Notes: generated by a model not told the origin, from the sequence alone. Shown: positions 21,718 through 31,255, numbered from the stretch's first letter. The stretch is 64,000 nt of DNA from an uncultured Pelagibacteraceae bacterium (GCA_902536305.1 CACAWX010000002.1:1-64000); one strand, 5' to 3'. Program-made: numbers and translations.

Positions 21718-22611
21718 CTGTTTAAAAAATACATAGCTTACATTCTATTAATTGTAGCCGCTTTATGTTGGTCTGGTAATTTTATAGTTGGAAAATTTGC
21801 ATATTTATATGAAGTACCTCCTTTAACTTTAAATGTCTTCAGATGGATTTCAGTATGGTTTATTTTATTACCTTTTACGTATAAAGAGATTTATAATAAT
21901 TTCGATTACGTAAAGAAAAATTTTTTAATAATTGGTTTTATGGGCATAATAACCATAAGCACTTTTAATTCTGTGGTTTACTTTGCTTTAAATTATACCC
22001 AAGTTATTAATGCCGTTTTAGTTCTTGCGGCGATACCTGCGATAACAATTATTTTATCTTCATTAATGAAAATTGATAAAACGAATATTTTTCAAATTAC
22101 TGGATTAGTTCTATCTATTTTAGGCATTAGTTCAATTATATCTAATGGTGAGATAGAAAGGATTACCTCTTTAAATTTTAATAAAGGAGATTTATGGATG
22201 TTAGTTTGTGTTATCACCTGGTCGTTATATTCAACATTATTAAAAAAATACAAATTTAGAATTTCTCAATTTTCTTTAATTCAACTAATGGTATCCGTTG
22301 GAATATTATTTTTAATTCCACAATATTTTTATGAACAATCAATTGGTCTTGAGGTTAAATTTAATAAATCATTTTTTCTTATCCTTTTTTATGTTGTGAT
22401 TTTTCCAGCTATTTTTGCTTATTACTGCTGGCAAAAAGGAATAGAAATTATCGGGCCAAATCGCGCTACTATGTTTATCCAATTGATGCCGTTATTTAGC
22501 GCTCTTATGGCTATTATCATTTTTAAGGAAAATTTTAAATTATTCCATTTTGCAGGAGCCGCTTTTATAGTAACAGGTATTTATTTATCAAATAAAAAAA
22601 TCTATGATTAA
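21718..22611 (+). CDS. EamA/DMT family transporter, probable non-ATG start
   Basis: In-frame translation upstream of the track ORF: LFKKYIAYILLIVAALCWSGNFIVGKFAYLYEVPPLTLNVFRWISVWF, restoring the missing EamA N-terminus. Confidence 0.8.
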   Translation: MFKKYIAYILLIVAALCWSGNFIVGKFAYLYEVPPLTLNVFRWISVWFILLPFTYKEIYNNFDYVKKNFLIIGFMGIITISTFNSVVYFALNYTQVINAVLVLAAIPAITIILSSLMKIDKTNIFQITGLVLSILGISSIISNGEIERITSLNFNKGDLWMLVCVITWSLYSTLLKKYKFRISQFSLIQLMVSVGILFLIPQYFYEQSIGLEVKFNKSFFLILFYVVIFPAIFAYYCWQKGIEIIGPNRATMFIQLMPLFSALMAIIIFKENFKLFHFAGAAFIVTGIYLSNKKIYD

Positions 22612-23554
22612 AGTTGCAGTTTTAGATGATTATCAAAATGCTTTTCAACAAATTATTGAGGTAGACAAGCATAAGGATAAATTTGAATTTAAGATATTTA
22701 ATAATCCATTTAACGATGAAAAAGAAGCAATAGTTGAACTAGAAGATTTTGAAGCTTTACTAATAATGAGAGAACGAACTCCTATGACCAGAACGTTGAT
22801 TGAAAGTTTACCAAAGTTAAAATATATCATGACATCGGGAATGCGAAATACATCTATTGATTTAGAAACAACAAAAAAGAAAAATATTATCGTTTGTGGA
22901 ACAGAGATTAATTCAAATCCTGCTGCTGAAATTACTTGGGCTTTAATTTTAGGTCTTTACAGAAATATGAAACAAGAGATTGATAATATGTTTCAAGGCT
23001 ATTGGCAGACAACTATAGGTTTCGAATTAAAGGGAAAAATGCTTGGTTTAATTGGGCTAGGTAAAATAGGAACACAAGTGGCCAAAGTTGCAAAAGCTTT
23101 TGGTATGGAAGTTTGTGCTTGGAGCGAAAACTTAAACCTCTCTCATGCAAGTGAGTTGGGTGTACTGCCTATGAGCAAAGAAGATTTATTAAAGAATTCA
23201 GATATTGTTTCAATACATGTTGTCTTGGGCGATAGATACAAAGATCTAATTACTAAAAAAGAATTAGGTATGATGAAAAAAACAGCTTTTCTAGTTAATA
23301 CTTCAAGAGGACCGATTATTAATGAAAAAGATTTAGTAGAGGCATTAAAAGATGAAAAAATCGCTGGAGCAGGTTTAGATGTTTACGATAAAGAACCTTT
23401 ACCTCAAGATCATAAATTAAGATTTCTTCCTAATGCTTTGTTATTGCCCCACATCGGTTATGTAACTGCTGAAAACTACTCAAAATTTTATTCGCAAATG
23501 ATTGAAAATTTGGAAAGTTGCCTAAAAAACAAGCCTTTACGGATAATATCATAG
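22604..23554 (+). CDS. D-2-hydroxyacid dehydrogenase family protein
   Basis: GLIGLGKIGTQVAKVAKAFGMEV; VNTSRGPIINEKDL. Confidence 0.9.
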   Translation: MIKVAVLDDYQNAFQQIIEVDKHKDKFEFKIFNNPFNDEKEAIVELEDFEALLIMRERTPMTRTLIESLPKLKYIMTSGMRNTSIDLETTKKKNIIVCGTEINSNPAAEITWALILGLYRNMKQEIDNMFQGYWQTTIGFELKGKMLGLIGLGKIGTQVAKVAKAFGMEVCAWSENLNLSHASELGVLPMSKEDLLKNSDIVSIHVVLGDRYKDLITKKELGMMKKTAFLVNTSRGPIINEKDLVEALKDEKIAGAGLDVYDKEPLPQDHKLRFLPNALLLPHIGYVTAENYSKFYSQMIENLESCLKNKPLRIIS

Positions 23555-23664
23555 AAAAGCACTTCCATTACAGGTTGTATTATATATAAACTCAATTTGA
23601 GTGATTCGTTTGTTTTATAACGAACAAATCTCTGCTTAAAATAGGGGAAATATAAAAAGGGAGT

Positions 23665-24066
23665 ATGAAAAAAATTTTAGGCTTTTTGCTTGGATTCACT
23701 TTACTAACTGGTTGTGCAGAGACTTTAGCTCTATTAGGACCTACCTCTACCGCAGTAACCGGTGGAAATATTGCCCAGTCAGCTTTTTCTTCAGCAGTAA
23801 ATTATGGAGTAAAAAAACAAACTGGAAAAAGCCCAATGGAACATGCAATGACATATGCTGATGAAATGAATCCGCAGAAAAAGAAAGAGCCTTGCTTATC
23901 ATTTGTTGAAAAAACTAATTCAGAAATTTGCGCTATTGTAAAAAAGCAATTGAAAATAACTAAATTGAAGATCTTAAAGAAATCTAAGGAAAGACCTATG
24001 AAAGATCTTACTTCATCACTACAGTCTAATATAAATAAAAAATCTAAAATTAAGTATTTAGATTAA
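23665..24066 (+). CDS. Small lipoprotein (paralog A)
   Basis: LTGCAETLALLGP lipobox; paralogous to the next ORF. Confidence 0.7.
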   Translation: MKKILGFLLGFTLLTGCAETLALLGPTSTAVTGGNIAQSAFSSAVNYGVKKQTGKSPMEHAMTYADEMNPQKKKEPCLSFVEKTNSEICAIVKKQLKITKLKILKKSKERPMKDLTSSLQSNINKKSKIKYLD

Positions 24067-24205
24067 TCAAATCTAAAACAAATCATCATTTGAAATTTAA
24101 GATCTTAACCACCTAGGGTTGTGTTAATAAAAATTAATACATTCAAAATTAACTTTTATTTAAAAATGAAGCAGATATATGAAATTGATTAAAATTAGTT
24201 TTATC

Positions 24206-24616
24206 ATGAAAAAAATATTGCTTTTATTATTAACTATGTTCTTTCTGAACGGTTGCGCTGAGTCGTTAGCATTACTTGGCCCAGGTGCCTCAAATGGAAG
24301 ATTTGTTCAATCCAGCTTAAATTCAGCGATAAGTTATGGGGTTAAAAAACAAACAGGAAAAACACCTTTAGAACACGTTATTGCTTATGCTGACACTAAA
24401 AATCCTGAGAGAAAAAAAGAAGCCTGCATTTCTTCTTTTGAAATAACAAGGTCTGAATTCTGTACAATAGCTAAAAAACAAATCTCATTAACAAATGCTG
24501 CACTAGTAGAGAAGACGATAGAAATTGCACAAAAACTTCCTAAAATTACACAAAAAAAAGAAATTTCTTTGATTGAAAGAATAGCTAAAAAATCAGTTAT
24601 CTATAATAGAAGGTAA
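24206..24616 (+). CDS. Small lipoprotein (paralog B)
   Basis: LNGCAESLALLGP...SYGVKKQTGKTPLEHVIAYAD; paralog of 23665-24066. Confidence 0.7.
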   Translation: MKKILLLLLTMFFLNGCAESLALLGPGASNGRFVQSSLNSAISYGVKKQTGKTPLEHVIAYADTKNPERKKEACISSFEITRSEFCTIAKKQISLTNAALVEKTIEIAQKLPKITQKKEISLIERIAKKSVIYNRR

Positions 24617-24961
24617 TCCTAAATTCTTCCAACCAGGATCTTGACCATTTCCACTAAACCCATCAGAGATATTTAAAGTATTATATCCTTCTGTAGCTAA
24701 AAGGTTAGCTGCAATAATGGACCTACCACCTGCTGCACACATTACCAGCACTTGTTTTTTTTTATCAATACTTTGTTTAACCTTGTCTAAAAAACTTGGA
24801 TCTTGAGAAATAGTAATAAAGAAAGATTCTATACCAAGAACTTTTGTATCAGGTTTTCCGATAGTATTCCATTCATCTTCTGTTCTAACATCAAGTAGAA
24901 CAGTTTTAGGATTATTTTCTATAAATTTTTTTATTTCTGATGATTTGATATTTTTTATCAT
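24593..24961 (-). CDS. Rhodanese-like domain protein
   Basis: VLLDVRTEDEWNTIGKPD; VLVMCAAGGRSIIAANLL. Confidence 0.88.
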   Translation of the reverse strand: MIKNIKSSEIKKFIENNPKTVLLDVRTEDEWNTIGKPDTKVLGIESFFITISQDPSFLDKVKQSIDKKKQVLVMCAAGGRSIIAANLLATEGYNTLNISDGFSGNGQDPGWKNLGLPSIIDN

Positions 24962-25003
24962 GAGTGGCCCCAATATAAATAATTGGGACCACTAAATCAA
25001 TTT

Positions 25004-26296
25004 TTAAGCAGCTAAAGCTTGCTTAATATCAGCAACGATATCATCTGGATGTTCGATACCGATAGATAATCTTACGTAACCTGGAGTTACACCAGCAGCC
25101 AATAATTCTTCATCATTTAATTGACTGTGAGTGGTTGTAGCTGGGTGAATTGCTAAACTTCTAGCATCACCAATATTAGCAACGTGGTATAGCATTTTTA
25201 GGTTATCTATGAACTTAGCACCTGCTTCTTTTGTACCAACGTCCATACCGACTAGAGAACCATAACCACCTTTCATATATTTTTTAGCTCTTTCTTTTAT
25301 TTCTCCTTGGTGATTTGTTGGATAGATCACATTTTTAACTTTCTTTTGCGTCTCTAAGAAAGATACAACTTTCTCTGCATTGCTGCAGTGTTGTTTCATT
25401 CGAAGAGCCACCGTCTCCAAACCTTGAATGATTTGAAAAGCATTAAATGGAGCTAAAGGAGCACCTAAGTCTCTCAGTAAAACCACTCTCGCTCTTATTA
25501 CAAAAGGAATGTTAGCTCCTGTTAATTGAGGAACTGCGTCTGCCCAAATAGCACCACCATAACTTTGGTCTGGTTCATTTAATAATGGTTGTCTTTTTCT
25601 GTCTTTAATCCAGTCAAAGTTTCCACCATCAACAATTATTCCACCAATCGAAGTTCCGTGACCACCAATATATTTTGTCAAAGAGTGCATTACTATTGCA
25701 GCTCCATGAGCTAAAGGTTTACAAATCACTGGTGAAGCTGTGTTATCGATAATTAAAGGTATACCTTTTTTTCGACCGATATCTGCAACTTCTTTAATTG
25801 GAAACACACGAAGATAAGGATTTGGACAAGACTCACCGTAGTAAGCCCTTGTTTTATCATCAGTTACTTTTTCAAAGTTTTTAGGATCCGCAGGATCTGC
25901 GAATCTAACTTCAATACCTTGTTGCCTTAAAGTATTTTTAAACAAGTTTACTGTGCCTCCGTATAAATCAGTCGAAGCGACGATGTTATCACCAGCTTGT
26001 GCTAAGTTTTGAATACACATTGCTGACGCTGCCTGCCCTGATCCCACAGCACATGCCGCCACACCACCTTCAAGTGCTGCAACTCTTTTTTCAAGCACAT
26101 CAACTGTTGGGTTCATAATACGTGTATAAATGTTACCAAACTCTTTTAGTCCAAATAAATTTGCAGCAGTTTCTGCATTTTTAAATTGGTACGAAGTTGT
26201 TTGATAAATTGGAACTGCTACTGACGTAGTGGTAGGATCACTTCTGTAATCTCCGCCATGTAAGCCAATAGTTTCCGGATGTTTAAAATCAGCCAT
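25004..26296 (-). CDS. metY: O-acetylhomoserine sulfhydrylase
   Basis: PLP Cys/Met metabolism enzyme; MHSLTKYIGGHGTSIGG. Confidence 0.94.
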   Translation of the reverse strand: MADFKHPETIGLHGGDYRSDPTTTSVAVPIYQTTSYQFKNAETAANLFGLKEFGNIYTRIMNPTVDVLEKRVAALEGGVAACAVGSGQAASAMCIQNLAQAGDNIVASTDLYGGTVNLFKNTLRQQGIEVRFADPADPKNFEKVTDDKTRAYYGESCPNPYLRVFPIKEVADIGRKKGIPLIIDNTASPVICKPLAHGAAIVMHSLTKYIGGHGTSIGGIIVDGGNFDWIKDRKRQPLLNEPDQSYGGAIWADAVPQLTGANIPFVIRARVVLLRDLGAPLAPFNAFQIIQGLETVALRMKQHCSNAEKVVSFLETQKKVKNVIYPTNHQGEIKERAKKYMKGGYGSLVGMDVGTKEAGAKFIDNLKMLYHVANIGDARSLAIHPATTTHSQLNDEELLAAGVTPGYVRLSIGIEHPDDIVADIKQALAA

Positions 26297-26336
26297 TGAT
26301 TTTCCCCCTTATTGTTTCTCTTACTGTCTCGTTCAT
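26289..26336 (-). CDS. Candidate 15-codon leader ORF (MNETVRETIRGKING*) overlapping the metY start
   Basis: AGGAGAAAAT-ATG start; stop TGA lies inside the metY start (AAT GGC TGA / ATG GCT GAT). Confidence 0.4.
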   Translation of the reverse strand: MNETVRETIRGKING

Positions 26337-26391
26337 ATTTTCTCCTAATTTGGAGAAGTATGAACGAAATTATATTCAGTTCATCTTCTCC
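26331..26391 (-). promoter_or_regulatory. Mutually exclusive hairpins between SAM-V and metY
   Basis: Minus strand: A=GGAGAAGATGAAC (26391-26379), B=GTTCATACTTCTCC (26365-26352), C=GGAGAAAATATGAAC (26345-26331). B can pair with A (1-nt bulge) or with C (small internal mismatch). Confidence 0.55.
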
Positions 26392-26445
26392 TTTTTAGTA
26401 CTTCGGCAAAATGCCAGGTGTACAATACGGTTCAAATACCTGGTT
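26385..26445 (-). promoter_or_regulatory. SAM-V riboswitch
   Basis: Minus strand: AACCAGGTATTTGAACCGTATTGTACACCTGGCATTTTGCCGAAGTACTAAAAAGGAGAAG; P1 CCAGGT/ACCTGG, CUAAAAAGGAG 3' element. Confidence 0.85.
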
Positions 26446-26462
26446 TAATTTTAGATTGTTCC

Positions 26463-26491
26463 AAAAAAAAACCACCGACTAAAGCGGTGGT
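26463..26491 (-). terminator. Intrinsic terminator between SAM-II and SAM-V
   Basis: Minus strand ACCACCGCTTTAGTCGGTGGTTTTTTTTT. Confidence 0.9.
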
Positions 26492-26501
26492 CTATATGAC
26501 T

Positions 26502-26556
26502 TAAACGCTTTAGCAGGATTTATTAAGCGCCCGCAAGTTGCCTTAACTCGGCGCTA
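26502..26556 (-). promoter_or_regulatory. SAM-II riboswitch
   Basis: Minus strand AGCGCCGAGTTAAGGCAACTTGCGGGCGCTTAATAAATCCTGCTAAAGCGTTT: P1 GCGCC/GGCGC, AUAAAU and GCUAAA hallmarks. Confidence 0.87.
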
Positions 26557-26586
26557 TCTAATCTTATCAATATTGCTTGTTTAATG

Positions 26587-26988
26587 TCAATGGCTATTTT
26601 TTAGTGTTTTAAGCTCTAAAATATTGCCATGTGGATCTTTTATAAAGAAAGTTTCCTGCTGCTCTGCTTTACCATCAAATCGAGTGTAAGGTTTATCTAA
26701 ATAGTCGATTTTATTTTTTTCTAAATTAAATTTAATTTTATCAAATACTTTAGGTTCTAAATGTACTCCAAAGTGAGGTACAGGAACTGAGCCCATATCC
26801 ACATCATGTCTTTCAGATGGAAGTTTCATATCTGTTTTATGTAAAGTTAACTCATTACCCCAAAAATCAACATCGATCCATTTTCCTTCTTCTCGGTTTC
26901 CTAGCTTACATTCTAGAACTTTTTCGTAAAATTGGACTGAATCCGTTAAGTTACCTGCTGGCACTGCTAAATGAAATGGTCTGCTCAT
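26587..26988 (-). CDS. VOC/glyoxalase family protein
   Basis: [30 protein letters not shown]...[12 protein letters not shown]. Confidence 0.87.
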   Translation of the reverse strand: MSRPFHLAVPAGNLTDSVQFYEKVLECKLGNREEGKWIDVDFWGNELTLHKTDMKLPSERHDVDMGSVPVPHFGVHLEPKVFDKIKFNLEKNKIDYLDKPYTRFDGKAEQQETFFIKDPHGNILELKTLKNSH

Positions 26989-27045
26989 GCAACTTATATA
27001 TATAGTCCTTTTAATTTTGCAAGTAGACATTATATACATATAAGA

Positions 27046-27624
27046 ATGAATGATTTTCTAGAGTCAATAAAATCACGAGATCCGGCAGCAAAGTCTGTTT
27101 TGAGTATAGTTTTAACTTACCCAGGTGTAAAAGCTGTATTTTTTCACAAATTCGCTCATTTATTTCATGTTGCTGGTTTTGATTTAATCGCTCGTATCAT
27201 TGCTCAAACAATAAGATTTTTCACAGGTATTGAAATTCATCCAGGTGCGAAAATTGGAAAAAATTTATTTATCGATCACGGTATGGGAGTTGTGATCGGG
27301 GAGACATCAGAGATAGGAGATAATGTTACCATCTATCATGCAGTTACATTAGGCGGCAGCTCACCAAGTATTGACAGTGAAAGACAACGACATGAAAAAA
27401 GACATCCCACAATAGGAAACGATGTTGTTATCGGTTCTGGTGCTCAAATTATTGGACCAGTTAACGTGGGCAATGGCGCAAGAATTGCAGCTAACGCTGT
27501 AGTGGTTAAAGATGTTCCTGAGAATGCAACAATGGTAGGCATACCTGCTAAAGCCGTTAAACTCGAGAACAAGGGAAACTTTAGACCTTACGGTGTAGAT
27601 GACAAAGTAAAAGATGAGCAATAA
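27046..27624 (+). CDS. cysE: Serine O-acetyltransferase
   Basis: Hexapeptide repeats; [38 protein letters not shown]. Confidence 0.94.
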   Translation: MNDFLESIKSRDPAAKSVLSIVLTYPGVKAVFFHKFAHLFHVAGFDLIARIIAQTIRFFTGIEIHPGAKIGKNLFIDHGMGVVIGETSEIGDNVTIYHAVTLGGSSPSIDSERQRHEKRHPTIGNDVVIGSGAQIIGPVNVGNGARIAANAVVVKDVPENATMVGIPAKAVKLENKGNFRPYGVDDKVKDEQ

Positions 27625-27994
27625 AGATTGGGATCCCAATTTAACTCCAGAGCAAAATTACATTTTAAGACAAGAAGGAACCGAGTCCCCAGGCAGCAGT
27701 CCGCTTAACAATGAAAAAAGAGAGGGCTCTTATCTCTGTGTTGGATGTGGAACTAAACTTTTCGATTCAAACACAAAATACGAAAGCGGTTCGGGTTGGC
27801 CCTCTTTTTTTAAGTCTTTACCTGACGTTTTTGAGGAAAAAACAGATATGCATATAGGTTACCCTAGAACAGAGTATCACTGTAAAAAATGTGGTGGACA
27901 TCACGGACACATCTTCGATGATGGGCCAAAACCAACAGGAAAACGCTACTGCAATAATGGCGTGTGTTTAGTTTTTAAACCAAAAAGTGAATAG
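27614..27994 (+). CDS. msrB: Peptide-methionine (R)-S-oxide reductase
   Basis: CVGCGTKLF...SGWPSF...[10 protein letters not shown]. Confidence 0.95.
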   Translation: MSNKDWDPNLTPEQNYILRQEGTESPGSSPLNNEKREGSYLCVGCGTKLFDSNTKYESGSGWPSFFKSLPDVFEEKTDMHIGYPRTEYHCKKCGGHHGHIFDDGPKPTGKRYCNNGVCLVFKPKSE

Positions 27995-28034
27995 TTATTA
28001 ACAAACCAATTAAGTGTTTTAATACAACCTAACA

Positions 28035-28080
28035 ACAAAATATATTTTGTGATGCCATGTCCTCTAGACCACGGCTACAT
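28035..28080. other. Structured intergenic element
   Basis: Perfect 16-bp palindrome ACAAAATATATTTTGT (28035-28050) next to a GC-rich imperfect hairpin CCATGTCCTCTAGACCACGG. Confidence 0.4.
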
Positions 28081-28109
28081 AAATTTGTAAGACTTTCATT
28101 TCATCCGCC

Positions 28110-28673
28110 ATGAAGAATAAGATTATTTCCCTAATTTTAAACCTAATAATTTTTTCTCTTTTTTCATTTCAAATAAACGCATCAGAGCAGGCCTGGAACT
28201 TAGCAGAAGAGGGTGATAAAATTATTCTTATAAGACACTCTTTAGCCCCAGGGGGCGGTGATCCGCAAGGATTTAAAATTGATGATTGCAAAACACAAAG
28301 GAACTTGAATAGAAAAGGCATTAACCAATCAAAAAAAATAGGTAAGTTATTTAAAAAAAATAAAGTTGCTGTTGATCAAGTTTTAACTAGTCAGTGGTGT
28401 AGATGTAAAGATACAGCCAAATATGCTTTTGGAAATTTTAAAGAATTCACAGCATTAAACTCTACTTTCCAATCTCCTTATAATAAAAATGAAACCAAAC
28501 AATTAAAAGAACTTTATAATTTTGTAAAGAAATGGGATGGAAAAGGTAAGAATTTAGTATTGGTTACTCATTACAGTATAATAACTGCAGTAACTAATGC
28601 AGTACCCAGTTCAGGAGAAATTGTAATTACTGATAAAAATTTTGAAGTTTTAGGAACGATACAAACTGATTAA
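28110..28673 (+). CDS. Histidine phosphatase (phosphoglycerate mutase-like) with signal peptide
   Basis: IILIRHSLAPGGGDP, CRCKDTAKYAFG, VTHYSII. Confidence 0.85.
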   Translation: MKNKIISLILNLIIFSLFSFQINASEQAWNLAEEGDKIILIRHSLAPGGGDPQGFKIDDCKTQRNLNRKGINQSKKIGKLFKKNKVAVDQVLTSQWCRCKDTAKYAFGNFKEFTALNSTFQSPYNKNETKQLKELYNFVKKWDGKGKNLVLVTHYSIITAVTNAVPSSGEIVITDKNFEVLGTIQTD

Positions 28674-29014
28674 GCAAAAATATAATAAACAATTGCTATA
28701 ATTATAAAATATTCAATAACTGTTTTTATCCTTATTAAATTTTGTTTATTTTCAAATTTAGAATTAATAAATAAGCTTATACGTGAAAAACCTAAATGAA
28801 CTGAAACTATAATAAAGCCTATACCTATTAAAACATTATAAAATTCGAAATTCTTAAATCCATAAAAACAAGCTGCAATAAAAGTTAACCACGAAATTTT
28901 TGAAACAAATAAAGTTATTAAAATTCCAGATCCTTTTTTAAATAGACTTTGTGTTCTAATAAATGAGTAAGACCAAAGAAGAGTAAATAGAAACCCAAGA
29001 TATTTAATTAGCAT
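28670..29014 (-). CDS. Hypothetical membrane protein
   Basis: Multi-TM ORF; no family recognised. Confidence 0.6.
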   Translation of the reverse strand: MLIKYLGFLFTLLWSYSFIRTQSLFKKGSGILITLFVSKISWLTFIAACFYGFKNFEFYNVLIGIGFIIVSVHLGFSRISLFINSKFENKQNLIRIKTVIEYFIIIAIVYYIFA

Positions 29015-29064
29015 GAGCCAATATTGTAATTGCGAGAAAGTTTAAAGGCAAATATAAAGTAAGT

Positions 29065-29778
29065 ATGATAGTCAAATTAGCTTTTGCATTTGGTGCAGGG
29101 TTTATTAGCTTCCTAACTCCCTGTGTACTACCGATCATTCCAGGATATATCTCTTATATAACAGGTAAAAATTTAAGTGAAATTGACCAAAATAAAAGAA
29201 TTGTTTTAATTAAAACAATTTTATTCTCATTAGGTTTTTCTTTAATTTTCATTATTCTAGGAGCTACTGCTTCAGCAGTTGGAAATATACTTTTATTTCT
29301 TTCTAACGAATTAAGAATAGCTGCTGGAATTGTAATTATTGTATTTTCATTACAAATGATGGGTATTTTAAATTTTAATTTTTTAAACCAAGATAAAAGA
29401 ATTGAAACCAAAGGATACAAAGATAATTACGCTTTCCCTTTTATAGTAGGTGCTGCTTTTGCTTTTGGCTGGACACCATGTATAGGACCAGTCTTAGGAT
29501 CTATCTTAGCATTATCAGCAACAGAGGCTTCAATTAGTAAAGGGATATTATTGCTTTCATTTTATTCATTAGGTTTAGCAATACCATTTATTTTGTCGGG
29601 TTATTATATGAGTAATTTTTTAACTACAAGAAAAGGTTTCAGCAAATATTATGGAACTGTTACAAAAACTGGTGGAGCAATTTTATTAATCACAGGTGTT
29701 TTAATTGCAACAAATCAAATTCAAGTTATTAGCTTTTATATTTTGACAATCTTTCCGTTCCTTACTACGCTTGGTTAA
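29065..29778 (+). CDS. ccdA: Cytochrome c biogenesis / thiol-disulfide transmembrane protein CcdA
   Basis: GFISFLTPCVLPIIPGYISYITG; FGWTPCIGPVLGSILAL. Confidence 0.93.
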   Translation: MIVKLAFAFGAGFISFLTPCVLPIIPGYISYITGKNLSEIDQNKRIVLIKTILFSLGFSLIFIILGATASAVGNILLFLSNELRIAAGIVIIVFSLQMMGILNFNFLNQDKRIETKGYKDNYAFPFIVGAAFAFGWTPCIGPVLGSILALSATEASISKGILLLSFYSLGLAIPFILSGYYMSNFLTTRKGFSKYYGTVTKTGGAILLITGVLIATNQIQVISFYILTIFPFLTTLG

Positions 29779-30680
29779 TGAGCGATATTTCCGTACTAGG
29801 TATCTTTGTAGCTGATATAAGTTTTTCTGGTCCTAAAATTCCTTCAGTAGGAGAAACTATTTTAGGCAATAAATATAATGTTGGCCCAGGCGGTAAGGGA
29901 TGCAATCAAGCAATAGCCATTGCAAGATTGGGGGGAAAAGTAAATTTTATAAGTAAAATTGGAAAAGATTCTTACGGAGAATTAGCCTTAAACACACTTG
30001 AGAAAAATAATATTAATATTGTAAATATAATCCAAGATAAAATACTACAAACAGGTGTTGCCGGTATTTTAGTTGATCAAAACTCTGGGAAAAACGCAAT
30101 CAATGTAATTGTAGGTGCCCCAAGTTCTTTAAAGGTAAGTGAAATTGAAAAACAAATTAATTTAATAAAAAGTTCTAAAATTTTCTTAACTCAATTAGAA
30201 GTTCCAAAAGATGTTACTTTACATTGCTTAAAAACAGCTAAAGAAAATGGATGTATTACTATTTTAAATCCTGCGCCAGCATCTGAAATTTCAAAAGAGT
30301 TTTATAATAATATCGATTTTTTTACACCTAATGAAACTGAGGCTGAATTTTATACTGGAATAAAGATTACTAATGAACAAGAGGCAAAACAAGCTGCTGA
30401 AAAATTATTAAATCTAGGAATTAAAAAAGTAATCATTACACTTGGAGAGAAAGGTCTATTATATACCGATGGAAAAGAAGAAATTTATTTAAAAGCTAGC
30501 CCAGTTAAAGCAATTGATACTACTGGAGCAGGTGATGCGTTTAATGGAGGTTTAGCTTTTGGCTTGTCTAAAGATAAACCGATTAGAGAATGTTTGGACT
30601 TAGCTAATAAAGTTGCAGGAATTTCTACTACAAAACTTGGGGCAGGAGATGCCATGCCTTTTTTAAAGGATATTAATTAA
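29778..30680 (+). CDS. rbsK: Ribokinase-family sugar kinase
   Basis: VGPGGKGCNQAIAIARLGGKV; DTTGAGDAFNGGLAF. Confidence 0.9.
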   Translation: MSDISVLGIFVADISFSGPKIPSVGETILGNKYNVGPGGKGCNQAIAIARLGGKVNFISKIGKDSYGELALNTLEKNNINIVNIIQDKILQTGVAGILVDQNSGKNAINVIVGAPSSLKVSEIEKQINLIKSSKIFLTQLEVPKDVTLHCLKTAKENGCITILNPAPASEISKEFYNNIDFFTPNETEAEFYTGIKITNEQEAKQAAEKLLNLGIKKVIITLGEKGLLYTDGKEEIYLKASPVKAIDTTGAGDAFNGGLAFGLSKDKPIRECLDLANKVAGISTTKLGAGDAMPFLKDIN

Positions 30681-30931
30681 GCTAGCAATTTATCTAATTC
30701 ACCACTTCTATTCGCTTCTTGAAGTTTATCATTTCCTCCGATGTAATGATCTCCGATGAAAATTTGAGGAATAGTTCTAGCACCATTCGTCCTTTGCAAC
30801 ATTTCTTTTGCGTTTGCTGGATCAGCCCAAATATCAATTTCCTCTATCTCAACGTTTTTTGTTTTAAGCAAAGCTTTTGCAGCTCCGCAGTAAGGACAAG
30901 GATTGCCTGAATACATGGTTACTTTTTTCAT
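30677..30931 (-). CDS. grxC: Glutaredoxin 3
   Basis: YSGNPCPYCGAAKALL; RTIPQIFIGDHYIGG. Confidence 0.94.
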   Translation of the reverse strand: MKKVTMYSGNPCPYCGAAKALLKTKNVEIEEIDIWADPANAKEMLQRTNGARTIPQIFIGDHYIGGNDKLQEANRSGELDKLLA

Positions 30932-30933
30932 AA

Positions 30934-31230
30934 TTAATATATATCAGTTATTTTTATTTTTTCTCTTAATTTTTTTCTCTCAAGTTTAAATTTTTTACGG
31001 TGTTTAATACTTGTATTATGTACTCTTTTTCTCCAAAGTCTAAAAGAACCGGGCCTTAAGTTCTTTCTCATAATTTTAATTACATCTGATTCATTTTTTC
31101 CAGTCTTATCCTTTATCTCTTCAAAAGTAATTCGGTCAGCCCAGGCAGCCCAGATAATCCAATTTTCGTCTTTCTTCTTTGGTTCAGGATTTTTTACTTT
31201 TGTTTGAGGGAAAGAACTTTTTTTCTTCAT
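30934..31230 (-). CDS. TIGR03643/DUF2805 family protein
   Basis: IIWAAWADRITFEEIKDKTGKNESDVIKIMRKNLRPGSFRLWRKRV. Confidence 0.75.
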   Translation of the reverse strand: MKKKSSFPQTKVKNPEPKKKDENWIIWAAWADRITFEEIKDKTGKNESDVIKIMRKNLRPGSFRLWRKRVHNTSIKHRKKFKLERKKLREKIKITDIY

Positions 31231-31255
31231 ACAATTCTATATAATCTTTATTAAT

